DNA of 64,000 nucleotides from Jejuia algarum (GCA_947495775.1 CANMAQ010000003.1:186001-250000), one strand, 5' to 3'. Shown: positions 32,696 to 41,599, counted from the stretch's first letter. Program-made: numbers and translations. Notes: generated from the sequence alone by a model not told the origin.

Positions 32696-34936
32696 ATGGC
32701 AGAAGAAGATTTAATACCACATAGCGATGTAAAACAAGGCGCACTTATTGTTCGTAATACAATTACTCGAGAGAAAGTAAATAACAACCATAAGAGTGCT
32801 CCAAAAGCAAATGCGAACTATGTTACTCCTGTTACTAATGGAACGACAGAGCTTCAATCTAAAGTAAAAAACAAGATAGCATCGATAACGACCGACAAAA
32901 CAACTATAGCTGCAGGAGAATTGATAACCTATACCATTAAGCTTGATGGCAAAAACGCGGTTACTCTAGAAAAAGATTTAAAAGCGATTAAGTTTTGTTT
33001 TTGGTTACAAGATAAAAACAAAAAGACAATACCTCTAGAGGTTGGGGTTGGTAAGGCAGCAATCACAGAGAACGGCACAGGTGCTATTCGAATTATTAAG
33101 AAAACAGATAAGGCTTTAGGCGATGTAAGTGTTGATTTTTTTACTGCCAGAGGGCATGAAAATATAACCACAAACATTACAAAGTATGGATGCTATTATG
33201 CGCTTATAACTGTAGATAAAGATAAAAAAGAAGTAACATTACAAGCCAAATTTTCAAAATGGTTTGACACCTATAAAATTCGAGTAGAAGCCTATTTAAA
33301 AGGCAATAAAATAAAAGGTGACGGGGGTGCTACCACAGCTTCGCGCACACTTAAGGCCAATCCCGAAATCATAGAGGCGTATTGGCTTAATGCTGCTGGA
33401 CGAAAAATAACGCATACAGGCTATCAACAGGATGTTTATTTATATCTTAAAACATTAGGTTTACAAGGTAAAATAGTAGAAACTCAGGTTTTTGATGAAG
33501 ATGTATATCCTAACCCCAATTCGTATCTCGTAGAAACTGCTACAGACGATAAGGTAGATTGGAAAAACAATAAAATAAAAATTGAAGCTAGAGAAACCAT
33601 CAAGCAATTTAAGGTTGGTAATATAAAACGCTATGAAACGGCACAGGCAGACGAAGCTGCAGAAGATAGCATTGTTGGCCTATACAATTACGATAACAAA
33701 AAGCTATACGACCTAGAGCTTTATATATACATAGCAAATAGTAATGCTTTAAAAATTAAAAATGTTAAAACGACCTACGGCGCATTACGATTAACTACAG
33801 ACCAAAAAATTGAAAACGCCTTTTTTGCTAAAACACAAATAGAAGAAGTACAAGCAGATGCCCCAGAACTAAAAACTAAAAAAGGAACAAAATTACCGCC
33901 TAAAGCTAAAGTGCCTTATTATGAAAAATTAGATAATGGCGTTATTGGGCAAAAAGTACAACTGGTAGCAGCATGTTCTAATTTAGAAGGCGAAACCATT
34001 ACTTTTAAAATTAATGAACAGCATCCTTTGTTGGTCGATAAAGATGAAGAACTTCCTGTGTTCCATAAAGGAAAGGAAGTAAAAGCGGTTGAGGCGGTTG
34101 TTAAAGATGGTTTTGCTGTTACAGAGGTAGAGTTAAAACATTGTAAAGAACTAGCTAACAATAAAGATTGGCTAGACAAATTAAAGAATGGCTTTTACGA
34201 TACTAAGGGTAAGACCTCTCATTTATTTATTAAAATAGAAAATCCTAATGAAACAGTATTTGCTATTAAGCAGTTTCTAAGGCAAAACCCGTTTAAATTA
34301 ATTAGAAGTAATTGGCATGAGCCAATAATGAATGGAGAAATTACATTATACAATTATAGTGGAACTTACAAACCCAAAGGGAGTACTTTTGGTAAAGTAA
34401 GATTAGGCTATGATGAAAAGAAAAAAAAGGTTTATAAAAAACCTCATACAGGTCTTGATATTTTTGCAGAAGAAGGAACACAATTATATGCTTGTTTAGA
34501 TAGTAAAGTTAAAAGTATAGGTACAGTAGGTGCATACGGTAAAGTTATTGTTTTAGAGGTTGATTTAGTTGAAGAATTTTTATCATCAAAAAATAGTTAT
34601 AAATTAAAATATACCGATGAAATAGAAATAGGACCTAAATTTAATTCAACAGGAAAAATATATTTAAGATATGCGCATGTTAAAAGTGCAAGTGTTAAAG
34701 TGGGACAAAAAGTTAATTCAGGTAACCTAATAGGTTATTCTGGAATTTCAGGAAATGCAAAAAAGACATATTCTCCACATTTACATTTTGAAATTACAAA
34801 TAAACCTGCTCCACCAAAAGGGTTAAATTATAAGTGTAATCCTTCTTTTTATGTAAATATAATACCTGAAGCAAAGGCTAATAAAAAAGAACAAGAAAAA
34901 GTAGTACTTAAAAAACGTAAAACGGTTAAAAGATGA
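32696..34936 (+). CDS. T6SS-associated effector with C-terminal M23 metallopeptidase domain
   Basis: This 746-residue protein has no signal peptide. After a polar start (MAEEDLIPHSDVKQGALIV) come several immunoglobulin-like modules (about 60-410). A linker (about 406-543) is duplicated in the cassette at 37233. The M23/LytM peptidase has zinc ligands in PHTGLDIFA (His584, Asp588) and SPHLHFEI (His695, His697). M23 enzymes cut peptidoglycan cross-links or bridges, so it should act in the periplasm of a target cell. The absence of a signal peptide fits delivery by T6SS. The tail is very basic. The stop overlaps the next gene's ATG by 4 bases. Confidence 0.85.
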   Translation: MAEEDLIPHSDVKQGALIVRNTITREKVNNNHKSAPKANANYVTPVTNGTTELQSKVKNKIASITTDKTTIAAGELITYTIKLDGKNAVTLEKDLKAIKFCFWLQDKNKKTIPLEVGVGKAAITENGTGAIRIIKKTDKALGDVSVDFFTARGHENITTNITKYGCYYALITVDKDKKEVTLQAKFSKWFDTYKIRVEAYLKGNKIKGDGGATTASRTLKANPEIIEAYWLNAAGRKITHTGYQQDVYLYLKTLGLQGKIVETQVFDEDVYPNPNSYLVETATDDKVDWKNNKIKIEARETIKQFKVGNIKRYETAQADEAAEDSIVGLYNYDNKKLYDLELYIYIANSNALKIKNVKTTYGALRLTTDQKIENAFFAKTQIEEVQADAPELKTKKGTKLPPKAKVPYYEKLDNGVIGQKVQLVAACSNLEGETITFKINEQHPLLVDKDEELPVFHKGKEVKAVEAVVKDGFAVTEVELKHCKELANNKDWLDKLKNGFYDTKGKTSHLFIKIENPNETVFAIKQFLRQNPFKLIRSNWHEPIMNGEITLYNYSGTYKPKGSTFGKVRLGYDEKKKKVYKKPHTGLDIFAEEGTQLYACLDSKVKSIGTVGAYGKVIVLEVDLVEEFLSSKNSYKLKYTDEIEIGPKFNSTGKIYLRYAHVKSASVKVGQKVNSGNLIGYSGISGNAKKTYSPHLHFEITNKPAPPKGLNYKCNPSFYVNIIPEAKANKKEQEKVVLKKRKTVKR
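33912..34323 (+). repeat. 412-bp linker repeat, copy in the full-length M23 effector
   Basis: It matches 37233-37644 with only a few substitutions and one single-base length change near the left end. It encodes the stretch just before the peptidase domain. The similarity stops sharply at the codons WHEP, where the two toxin domains diverge. Confidence 0.93.
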
Positions 34937-35592
34937 AAAATGTTTATTTGTTTATTTATTTATCTCTTAGTGTATTTTTTGCCTGCAAGCCGAAAAATAA
35001 CAATCACTTCGATTCTAATTTAGAAAATTTAAAAAGAAACAACAGTGAATCTGTTTTAGAGAAAAAGGATTCAACGATTAATAGTAATGAGGAGACATTA
35101 ATTATTGAAAATACAGATTCAATTGTTAATACAGAGAGTGAGTTAGAGCCCGAATATTTATCAGAAACAAAATTTATAAACAATGAATACCCTGCATGGG
35201 GTGAAAGAGAAAATTTGGAATCTTTTGTAGTAAAAGTAGATTCTATTAACAAACCAGGGGATGAATGTGGGGGTGTTTTAGATGATTCTCACGAAATTTG
35301 GTATTACTTAAATAATGAAATTGAAGTGTCTAATACTGATTATGTATTCAGGAAAATAGATTTTTATTTTTCTAATTTTACAGTTAAATATAAAGATATT
35401 GTTTTTTCAAAAGACTATACTTTATCTCACTTCAAAAAAGACTTTCCCTTTTCTTTCTTAAAAAATAAAATAGAAGAAGATAATGGAGTAATAACAGTTA
35501 ATATATCTTCACATCCTTTAGCTGACGGAATTTATGTTTTTAAATTTAAAAATGAAAAACTTATAGAACTCAGTTATTTTTTTCCGTGCTAA
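34933..35592 (+). CDS. Putative immunity lipoprotein of the M23 effector (ECG/C-terminal Cys family)
   Basis: This 219-residue lipoprotein (lipobox SVFFACKPK, Cys near 18) has a long serine-, asparagine- and glutamate-rich spacer (about 20-85) and then a folded domain. The domain has DECGGVLDD near residue 112, IWYYLNNEIEVSN, and a final strand ending LIELSYFFPC with cysteine as the last residue. The internal ECG and the C-terminal Cys recur in the lipoproteins at 35866, 36617 and 39754, which suggests a conserved disulfide. Overlap with the M23 effector stop (ATGA) makes it the likely cognate immunity protein. Confidence 0.8.
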   Translation: MKNVYLFIYLSLSVFFACKPKNNNHFDSNLENLKRNNSESVLEKKDSTINSNEETLIIENTDSIVNTESELEPEYLSETKFINNEYPAWGERENLESFVVKVDSINKPGDECGGVLDDSHEIWYYLNNEIEVSNTDYVFRKIDFYFSNFTVKYKDIVFSKDYTLSHFKKDFPFSFLKNKIEEDNGVITVNISSHPLADGIYVFKFKNEKLIELSYFFPC

Positions 35593-35621
35593 AATATGGT
35601 CTATTTATTCCTTGACAAAAA

Positions 35622-35859
35622 ATGCCACCCCAACTACACCCCACTATTATAAAGCGCATAGAAGAACGCGTCTCTAAATTAGAAGCCGATTTAAAAGCTC
35701 ATAAACCTCATTTAAATTTTAACATTTTTAGTAAATCCAGCTTATTATGTGTATTGGAAAGAAATCGGAGATTTGACTAAATCTGATAAAAAAATACAAA
35801 AAGATAGGATGGATGAAGGTATCAAAACAAACGCAGCACCCAAATTATCTAAAAATTAA
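35622..35859 (+). pseudogene. Orphan effector tail (M23-type end) with deletion
   Basis: From 35622 a frame starts MPPQLHPTIIKRIEERVSKL. It runs into HLNFNIFSK, which matches the M23 cassette end at 38090 (HLHFNIYS). After a small deletion the frame changes, and the rest reads NPAYYVYWKEIGDL and KKIQKDRMDEG, nearly identical to the end of the cassette at 37233-38290. It stops at 35859, 6 bases before the next lipoprotein. It is a leftover toxin end still linked to its immunity gene. Confidence 0.85.
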
Positions 35860-35865
35860 GAATCA

Positions 35866-36483
35866 ATGAGACTATTTATTTACTTATTATGCTACTTATT
35901 TATAAGTTGTATTGGAAACTCAAAAAGCACTGGAGTTAAGCAGCTAAAACACCAAAATATTAAAGATTCTATCATAAATATAGAAGTAAAAGAAATATCC
36001 CAGCATAAATCTATTTTTGATACTTTATTATTGAGTAATGTGAAATTCAATAATCACAATCTAAAAATTAAATATCCTGAATTAGCTAATAAAAGACCAG
36101 ATTCAATAGTTAGTGCATTGTCAATTTCAAATAGTTCTTGGGAGTGCGGAAACCCTTTTGACTGGGATCAAGATTCGCTTAAAATTATATATTTAAACCG
36201 ACAAGAATATATATCTAATAAAAAAATAGCACATTTATACTATGCAAAGTTTGAAGGTAGCAATGAACTATTTATTGAAAATAAAGATACAAAGCTAACA
36301 AAGAAGACTACAATTGATGATTTTAAAAAAAATTTTAAAAATGTACAGATTCAGAAAGTAGAAAGTGGCTATGCCGTTTATAATATTACTTTTAATCCCG
36401 AGCAAGTTGAAGATAATTGGATGTTTTACTTTAATGAGCATGGTCTTTTAGTTGAATTATATTTAGACTGGTGGTTATGCTAA
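35866..36483 (+). CDS. Putative orphan immunity lipoprotein (ECG/C-terminal Cys family)
   Basis: This 205-residue lipoprotein (lipobox LFISCIGN, Cys near 15) belongs to the same family as the M23 effector's neighbour. It has NSSWECGNPFDWDQDSLKII near residue 87, TTIDDFKKNFKNV near 150 and a C-terminal MFYFNEHGLLVELYLDWWLC ending in cysteine. It lies directly after an orphan M23-type effector tail, which suggests that it once protected against that variant. It is intact, so it may still protect against toxins from related strains. Confidence 0.75.
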   Translation: MRLFIYLLCYLFISCIGNSKSTGVKQLKHQNIKDSIINIEVKEISQHKSIFDTLLLSNVKFNNHNLKIKYPELANKRPDSIVSALSISNSSWECGNPFDWDQDSLKIIYLNRQEYISNKKIAHLYYAKFEGSNELFIENKDTKLTKKTTIDDFKKNFKNVQIQKVESGYAVYNITFNPEQVEDNWMFYFNEHGLLVELYLDWWLC

Positions 36484-36636
36484 AAAACAAAGGTATTGAC
36501 AAAGAATTCTGGTATTTCCATTGAGACAGCGGCAACAACTTATGCTTACGTAGCTAGTATGAAAGGGCAAGCAAGAAAAGACCCTGAATTGTTTATGAAA
36601 ACTAAATTTGATAAAGATGGTAAAGCTATTAAGTAA
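36484..36636 (+). pseudogene. Orphan effector C-terminal tail, unknown toxin type
   Basis: Open for 50 codons directly after the previous stop and lacking a start of its own, this frame reads NSGISIETAATTYAYVASM, GQARKDPELFMKTKFDKDG and ends AIK with a stop. It is not similar to the M23 ends. It overlaps the start of the next lipoprotein (ATG at 36617) by 20 bases, the same geometry as the intact effector-immunity junctions. I read it as the residue of a replaced toxin. Confidence 0.7.
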
Positions 36637-37222
36637 GATAATTATTTGCATGTTTTTAACCTGTAAATCTTCGGAAAAGAAGAACGTTATAAGTAATGTT
36701 AGCATTATGGAAACAGATAGCATTATTAATAAAAAAAAGAAAACTGTTAAGTCAACTATTAAGACCATTGAATTTGATATTTTTGAATTTGACTCTATTA
36801 AGGTAAAAGGGAGTGGAATATTTTTAAAAAAAAATATTTTGGAAAAAAAATGGTCAAAATTTGATTCTATAAAAAATTTTAGTGCAGAATGTGGCTATTT
36901 GGCAGAAAAAGATTCTGTAAAAATTTATTATGTAAATGGTTGTTCTTTTTTTGTATATGAAGATTATGCAGAACTTTCAGAGTTAGATTTTTCCTTAAGT
37001 AATGAAAAGTTAGTTCATCCACAAATAACGCTTAGAAAAGGAACTGAATTAAATGAGTTTGAAAAATTTGAAAATTCTTTTAGAAATCGAAAAGAGTCAA
37101 AAAAAGACAATATTGCATACACAGTTTTAACTTTCCTTCCTAATAAAGAGAGTGATGGCCGTTTTCGATTTTTGTTTGTAAATGGAAAACTGAAGTCGTT
37201 TTATATATGGAATCCCTGCTAA
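36617..37222 (+). CDS. Putative orphan immunity lipoprotein (ECG/C-terminal Cys family)
   Basis: This 201-residue lipoprotein starts MVKLLSKIIICMFLTCKSSE, with the lipobox cysteine near residue 16. I choose ATG 36617 over a TTG at 36608. It shares SAECGYLAEKDSVKIYYVN near residue 88 and ends LFVNGKLKSFYIWNPC, with cysteine last. The spacer after the lipid anchor is lysine-rich. The start lies inside an orphan toxin tail. The next feature is the truncated M23 cassette 10 bases downstream, showing how tightly the modules are packed. Confidence 0.75.
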   Translation: MVKLLSKIIICMFLTCKSSEKKNVISNVSIMETDSIINKKKKTVKSTIKTIEFDIFEFDSIKVKGSGIFLKKNILEKKWSKFDSIKNFSAECGYLAEKDSVKIYYVNGCSFFVYEDYAELSELDFSLSNEKLVHPQITLRKGTELNEFEKFENSFRNRKESKKDNIAYTVLTFLPNKESDGRFRFLFVNGKLKSFYIWNPC

Positions 37223-37232
37223 AAAATCGGAA

Positions 37233-37644
37233 GTGCCGTATTACGAAAATTAGATAATGCTGTTATTGGGCAAAAAGTACAACTGGTAGCAGCATGTTCT
37301 AATTTAGAAGGCGAAACCATTACTTTTAAAATTAATGAACAGCATCCTTTGTTGGTCGATAAAGATGAAGAACTTCCTGTGTTCCATAAAGGAAAGGAAG
37401 TAAAAGCGGTTGAGGCGGTTGTTAAAGATGGTTTTGCTGTTACAGAGGTAGAGTTAAAACATTGTAAAGAACTAGCTAACAATAAAGATTGGCTAGACAA
37501 ATTAAAGAATGGTTTTTACGATACTAAGGGTAAGACCTCTCATTTATTTATTAAAATAGAAAATCCTAATGAAACCATATTTGCTATTAAGCAGTTTCTA
37601 AGGCAAAACCCGTTTAAATTAATTAGAAGTAATTGGCATGAGCC
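37233..37644 (+). repeat. 412-bp linker repeat, copy in the truncated cassette
   Basis: Near-identical to 33912-34323 (e.g. AAAAGTACAACTGGTAGCAG in both). It lacks one A in the left part, which shifts the frame relative to the full-length effector. Confidence 0.93.
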
Positions 37645-38290
37645 TGTAGACGACCCTCAGATTGCTATTTATAATCAACACGGTACAGAAAAAGCGAAAA
37701 GTAATACTTTTGGTATGGGTAGGGGTAGATTTCATTCGGGATTAGATATTTTTTCTATAGAAGGTTCAAAGGTTTACGCTTGTTTAGATGCTGAAGTTTT
37801 TGAAACTCAAGAATGGGTAAGGAATACGGGGGATAGTGGTTATGGACATAGTATTACTCTAAAAGTAAAAGTTCCGCAAGAATTTAAAAATCGAAGACGG
37901 AATTATGAGAAAGCATTTAAAACAGATTTAGATAAAAAGGCTAGCTTTGATAAGGATTCCAATATTTTTCTTTTAAGATATAATCATTTGGAAGATATTT
38001 TAGTAAAGAAAGGAGAAAAGGTAAAAGCAGGTGATGTCATAGGTAAAACAGGTATATCAGGAATAATAAAATATGGAACTCATGATCCTCATTTACATTT
38101 TAACATTTATAGTACAGCTAAAAAACAAAAGTTTTTAGTAAATCCAGCTTATTACGTGTATTGGAAGGAAATAGGAGATTTAACAATTGAGGATAAAAAA
38201 ATTCAAAAAGACAGAAAAGATGAAGGTTATAAAACAAATAACAATCCTAAAATATCAGTAAAAGATCCTAAGAGAGTAAAAATTAGATAA
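37233..38290 (+). pseudogene. 5'-truncated M23 effector cassette (silent or donor copy)
   Basis: The sequence begins abruptly in the middle of the linker of the effector at 32696, with a one-base frameshift near 37250. From 37349 the frame is open for 313 codons. The linker is the same, but the toxin domain after WHEP differs. It still has a full M23 zinc site: HSGLDIFSIEG near 37733 and DPHLHFNIY near 38090. The end, FLVNPAYYVYWKEIGDL, is shared with the orphan tail at 35859. Without N-terminal delivery domains or a good start codon it is probably silent. It could recombine into the full-length gene through the shared linker. Confidence 0.85.
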
Positions 38291-38307
38291 TCCTTACAAT
38301 ATTTAAC

Positions 38308-38931
38308 ATGAAAAACTTTTTAATTCTTTATTTACTTATGCACATATATAGTAGCTGTGTAAACACAAAGCCTAATACTGCAAAAACTCGAGATTTAGAT
38401 GAAGTTACAAGTGAACAGGATAATTATTTCGAGTCAACAAAGCCTATAGATGAAGTTAAAAATGAAAAAATAGATTCTCTTAAAATTGGAGTTACTTTTT
38501 ACAGATATGATGCATTTGAAAGTTACGATTTTATCGAAACAGAACCTTACGAGTTTATTTCTGTTAACTCAGAAATGAAGTCTAGCCAATTGATGGTTTT
38601 TAAAAAAAGAGAAAAGTTCTATATTATACTTGTCACAGCTTCGGATAGAGTAGATAAGTTCGATTACGATTGGGAAAAATTAGAAAAAAAGATAGAGGAT
38701 ATTATTGTGTATTCTAGTGAATTTAGTCTTTGTTGGTATGTTAGATCAAGTACTGTTAATCAAGATGGTTCTATTGATACAGAAGGGTTTGCTATAGGCA
38801 AGCTTATCCGAGAGTTGGAAGAAGGTACAGAGTATTGGACAGAAAAAAGGTTTGTTGTAGATTATCAAAATAGTAAGATACATAAAATAAATGATGATAA
38901 TCGTACTTTTCTGTGTACGGATGGTTATTAA
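38308..38931 (+). CDS. Putative immunity lipoprotein of the cassette M23 toxin (second family)
   Basis: This 207-residue lipoprotein has its lipobox in IYSSCVNTK (Cys near 17) and a charged spacer to about residue 55. The folded part begins GVTFYRYDAFESYDFIETEP and contains KIEDIIVYSSEFSLCWYVRS near 140, ending FLCTDGY. It is not of the ECG family but is homologous to the next gene. It follows the truncated M23 cassette by 17 bases, so it should be the immunity gene of that toxin variant. Two cysteines in matching places (CW and near the end) may bond. Confidence 0.75.
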   Translation: MKNFLILYLLMHIYSSCVNTKPNTAKTRDLDEVTSEQDNYFESTKPIDEVKNEKIDSLKIGVTFYRYDAFESYDFIETEPYEFISVNSEMKSSQLMVFKKREKFYIILVTASDRVDKFDYDWEKLEKKIEDIIVYSSEFSLCWYVRSSTVNQDGSIDTEGFAIGKLIRELEEGTEYWTEKRFVVDYQNSKIHKINDDNRTFLCTDGY

Positions 38932-38968
38932 TACAATAAGAAAACTATAGAAGTAAAAAAGTTAAACA

Positions 38969-39631
38969 ATGGTGAAGATCTATTTATTCATATGTTTATG
39001 TGTTGGCTTTATTGAGGCTAAATCTGATGTTCTTAAATTTTTAGATAAAAAAATGGATAATACTGTGCTGAAAAAGCACAGTAAATTAGAAGGAACCATT
39101 AGTCAAAAAGAAGAATTTCGTATTACAGAATTAAATAGCCAAATTAATGATACCATAAAGAAAGGAATTAGTTTCTATAGATTAACTGATTTTAAAGGTT
39201 ATAAATACATTGAAATGGATCCTTATGAGGATTTCTTGATAAATGAAAATAATGATATGTATCATGTGATTATTTTTGAAAAGAAAGAATTTAGATATAC
39301 TATTATAGCTGTTTTAGATAAAAACATTGGTGAAGGTGAATTGTCCGATCTTTGGAAAAAAACGAAAAAGGAAGTGACAGATATTATAAAATATGAGAAA
39401 CGTTTTAGTCCTTGTTGGAATTATTCATTTAGAGACGATAATGTAACTTGTTGTTTATTTCCAGTATTTGATGAAGACAAAATAAATTATGACCCTAATT
39501 TAGGGGTAACTGACGAAAATAGAAAAGAGATTACTTCTAAAGGAGCTTACCAAGTATGGCAGATTGATGAGAAGGTGAATCGATTTGTAAAATTAAAAAA
39601 TTCCGAAAATACAAATATAGAGTGTTACTAG
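38969..39631 (+). CDS. Putative immunity protein, paralogue of the preceding gene
   Basis: This 220-residue protein has an N-terminal export signal (MVKIYLFICLCVGFIEAK), though a clean lipobox is not certain. It aligns with the previous protein: GISFYRLTDFKGYKYIEMDP near residue 65, VTDIIKYEKRFSPCWNYSF near 140, and the end NTNIECY. The pair probably arose by duplication and may recognise different M23 toxin variants. It has extra cysteines (VTCCLF) after the shared CW position. It stands 37 bases after its paralogue in the same direction. Confidence 0.7.
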   Translation: MVKIYLFICLCVGFIEAKSDVLKFLDKKMDNTVLKKHSKLEGTISQKEEFRITELNSQINDTIKKGISFYRLTDFKGYKYIEMDPYEDFLINENNDMYHVIIFEKKEFRYTIIAVLDKNIGEGELSDLWKKTKKEVTDIIKYEKRFSPCWNYSFRDDNVTCCLFPVFDEDKINYDPNLGVTDENRKEITSKGAYQVWQIDEKVNRFVKLKNSENTNIECY

Positions 39632-39753
39632 TTTTTATTAATGCGTGTATAGTGCATTTAAAATTACAAACTTATAAAGATGAAAAGAACTTTATTACAA
39701 AACAGTAAATACCCTTCTTCTTACCGTAACGAGACAGTCTAAATGAATAAGCT

Positions 39754-40389
39754 ATGAGTACTATAAAAATGCTACTATTTATGGCAATTTTATCCATTTG
39801 TTGTAAGCAAAAGGAGACTATTAAAAACAGTAGTATTCAAACTATTGTAGATGTAAAAAGAGATACCTTTCGGTTATTGAAAAAAGAGCATTTTGATATA
39901 AGAGAATGGGATACGCTTTCGATAGAATCAGTCAAATTCAATAATAAGAAATTGTTTTTTTCAATTGAAGGTCTAAAGTTAAAACAAATAGATTCAATAC
40001 GCTATGATTTTTGGGCTTGTGGTAGTCCCTTTGAATGGATGGATTAAGAAAAGGGAAATGATTCCATTAGCGATATATTTATTAAAGGAACTAGATACAG
40101 CACTAATGGAGATAAGGTATTGTTGGTTTCATCCATGATTAAAAATAATCAATTACGCTTAATTAATGATACAATTAATGAGTTTAGTACAATTGATGAT
40201 TTTGAAAGAATATTTCCTCTATCATACAATAAGCTAGTTGAAGCTAAACAGCTAAATCCTGAAAACTATCTAGAATACGATTATATGGAAATTCCTTTTT
40301 TTGAAGAACAACCAGCGGATCATTGGATCTTTTATTTTAATAAAAAAGGGATAATAGTGCGTTTTGAATTATACTGGTGGTTGTGTTAA
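39754..40389 (+). pseudogene. Immunity lipoprotein of the ECG family with a premature stop
   Basis: The frame starts MSTIKMLLFMAILSICCKQK and reads FWACGSPFEWMD, then hits an in-frame TAA at 40045-40047. After the stop the same frame continues without shift: GNDSISDIFIKGTRY, INEFSTIDDFERIFPL, HWIFYFNKKGIIVRFELYWW, ending LC. The order of motifs matches the intact paralogue at 35866 (ECGNPFDWDQDS to YLDWWLC). A single nonsense mutation therefore split a gene of about 211 codons. No toxin tail lies directly before it, only a short frame at about 39680-39742. Confidence 0.85.
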
Positions 40390-40733
40390 ATAGAAAATTA
40401 TAATTGGTATGAAACATAGCTTATATCTAGAATACTCTGTAATATTAAAAAAAACAATTATTTTTTAAATTATTCATTTATGTGTTGGCTGCATAAATAT
40501 GAAATTGAATAGTGCAATAGTTGAAGAGATAAATGTTTCTATAATAAGATAGAAAATTACGATTAAACCTATAATAGCACTTCTGAAGCAATACAGAAAA
40601 TTAATGTTACCAGACGATCAAGCATCTAAGACAAAAGACGCATACATTAAAATATGTTTTTTGTTAAAAAACCTTACAAATAGATAGAATCGCATTATAT
40701 TTAGGGTTGTATAGATGATAAATAGCACTAAAA
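40390..40733. other. Intergenic stretch with gene debris
   Basis: These 344 very AT-rich bases hold only the lipoprotein fragment at 40469-40552. I see no other gene, repeat or clear promoter. It marks the right end of the cassette array. Confidence 0.5.
40469..40552 (+). pseudogene. Start fragment of another lipoprotein
   Basis: After a stop at 40466, the frame reads IIHLCVGCINMKLNSAIVEE and ends NVSIIR with a stop. LCVGC looks like a lipobox and resembles the leader of the gene at 38969 (LCVGF). There is no start codon, so it is a remnant. Confidence 0.45.
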
Positions 40734-41309
40734 ATGTTTCAAAATAGTAATATTCAAGATCTCGTAAATGAAATAACACAGCCCGACGTAATTTGTACAC
40801 TTGAAGATGAAATGCCACAAGTTTCAGAAGAACGCCATTTATACCTCATCTCTAGTTTGTTAGAGGTTGTAAAGCTTTGTGTTAAAAATACCATGTATAC
40901 CCCTTATGTTCATATTAAAGATGCTAAGGGGGATTTCATATTCAATAACCGTTTAAAAATTGAAAACTCAAAACTCAATCTATTGGCTATAAATAATCCA
41001 GGAGATTGCGAAATACATTGGGTAAAAACAAAACATGCATTAAATGCATATTACTGTGTCTCAATACCCGATTCCGAAGGTTATAAAGCGGAACGCTATC
41101 TCAACAAAATAAATTTTTCTAAAGGCGCTTTCAATGAAAGATCAGATAGTAGTGCGGCACATATTATTCTTAAGGCCATTACACGTATAGAGAAAATAGA
41201 TACTGCTAAGGCTAGAGATACTAGTGTTACAATTCATGATTTCGAGCCCAATACAAGCGCATGGCGTATAGAGTGCCACATGAAAAAATGGATAGACATA
41301 GACGATTAA
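40734..41309 (+). CDS. Cytoplasmic protein of unknown function at the island edge
   Basis: This 191-residue soluble protein has no signal peptide or membrane helix and begins MFQNSNIQDLVNEITQPDVI. Recognisable features are only a helical stretch with two cysteines near residue 50 (SLLEVVKLCVKNTMYTPYVH), a beta-rich middle, and the end AWRIECHMKKWIDIDD. I know no family for it. Base composition is less AT-rich than in the immunity genes and closer to the chromosome background. It may be a T6SS accessory protein or the first gene outside the island. Confidence 0.6.
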   Translation: MFQNSNIQDLVNEITQPDVICTLEDEMPQVSEERHLYLISSLLEVVKLCVKNTMYTPYVHIKDAKGDFIFNNRLKIENSKLNLLAINNPGDCEIHWVKTKHALNAYYCVSIPDSEGYKAERYLNKINFSKGAFNERSDSSAAHIILKAITRIEKIDTAKARDTSVTIHDFEPNTSAWRIECHMKKWIDIDD

Positions 41310-41599
41310 ATACGTTATGTTGCATAGTTAATACTAGTGCTACTGGTTTGTGCAGAATACTTATTTTTAATGTTGTAGGCGATCTAAGAAGCTTCCTCTC
41401 AATAAGTACATGCCACTACTCGAAAGTTGTGTTGTGAACAATAGACTCTAGGTCACAGTATAACATGCGTAGAATTTACCAACGAGAGGTAAAGCGATAG
41501 AGTGCTTCGTTACTGTTAATACAAAGCTACACTAGATAATGGTTAAGATGCAACAAAAGACATCTATGGCCATTGGGGCGTTTATAAAGGCGTGTTTTA

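Noticed and set aside
33919..34179. Minus-strand frame repeated at 37219-37500
   Set aside because: The same antisense protein appears twice only because the 412-bp linker is duplicated; the plus strand is the coding one.
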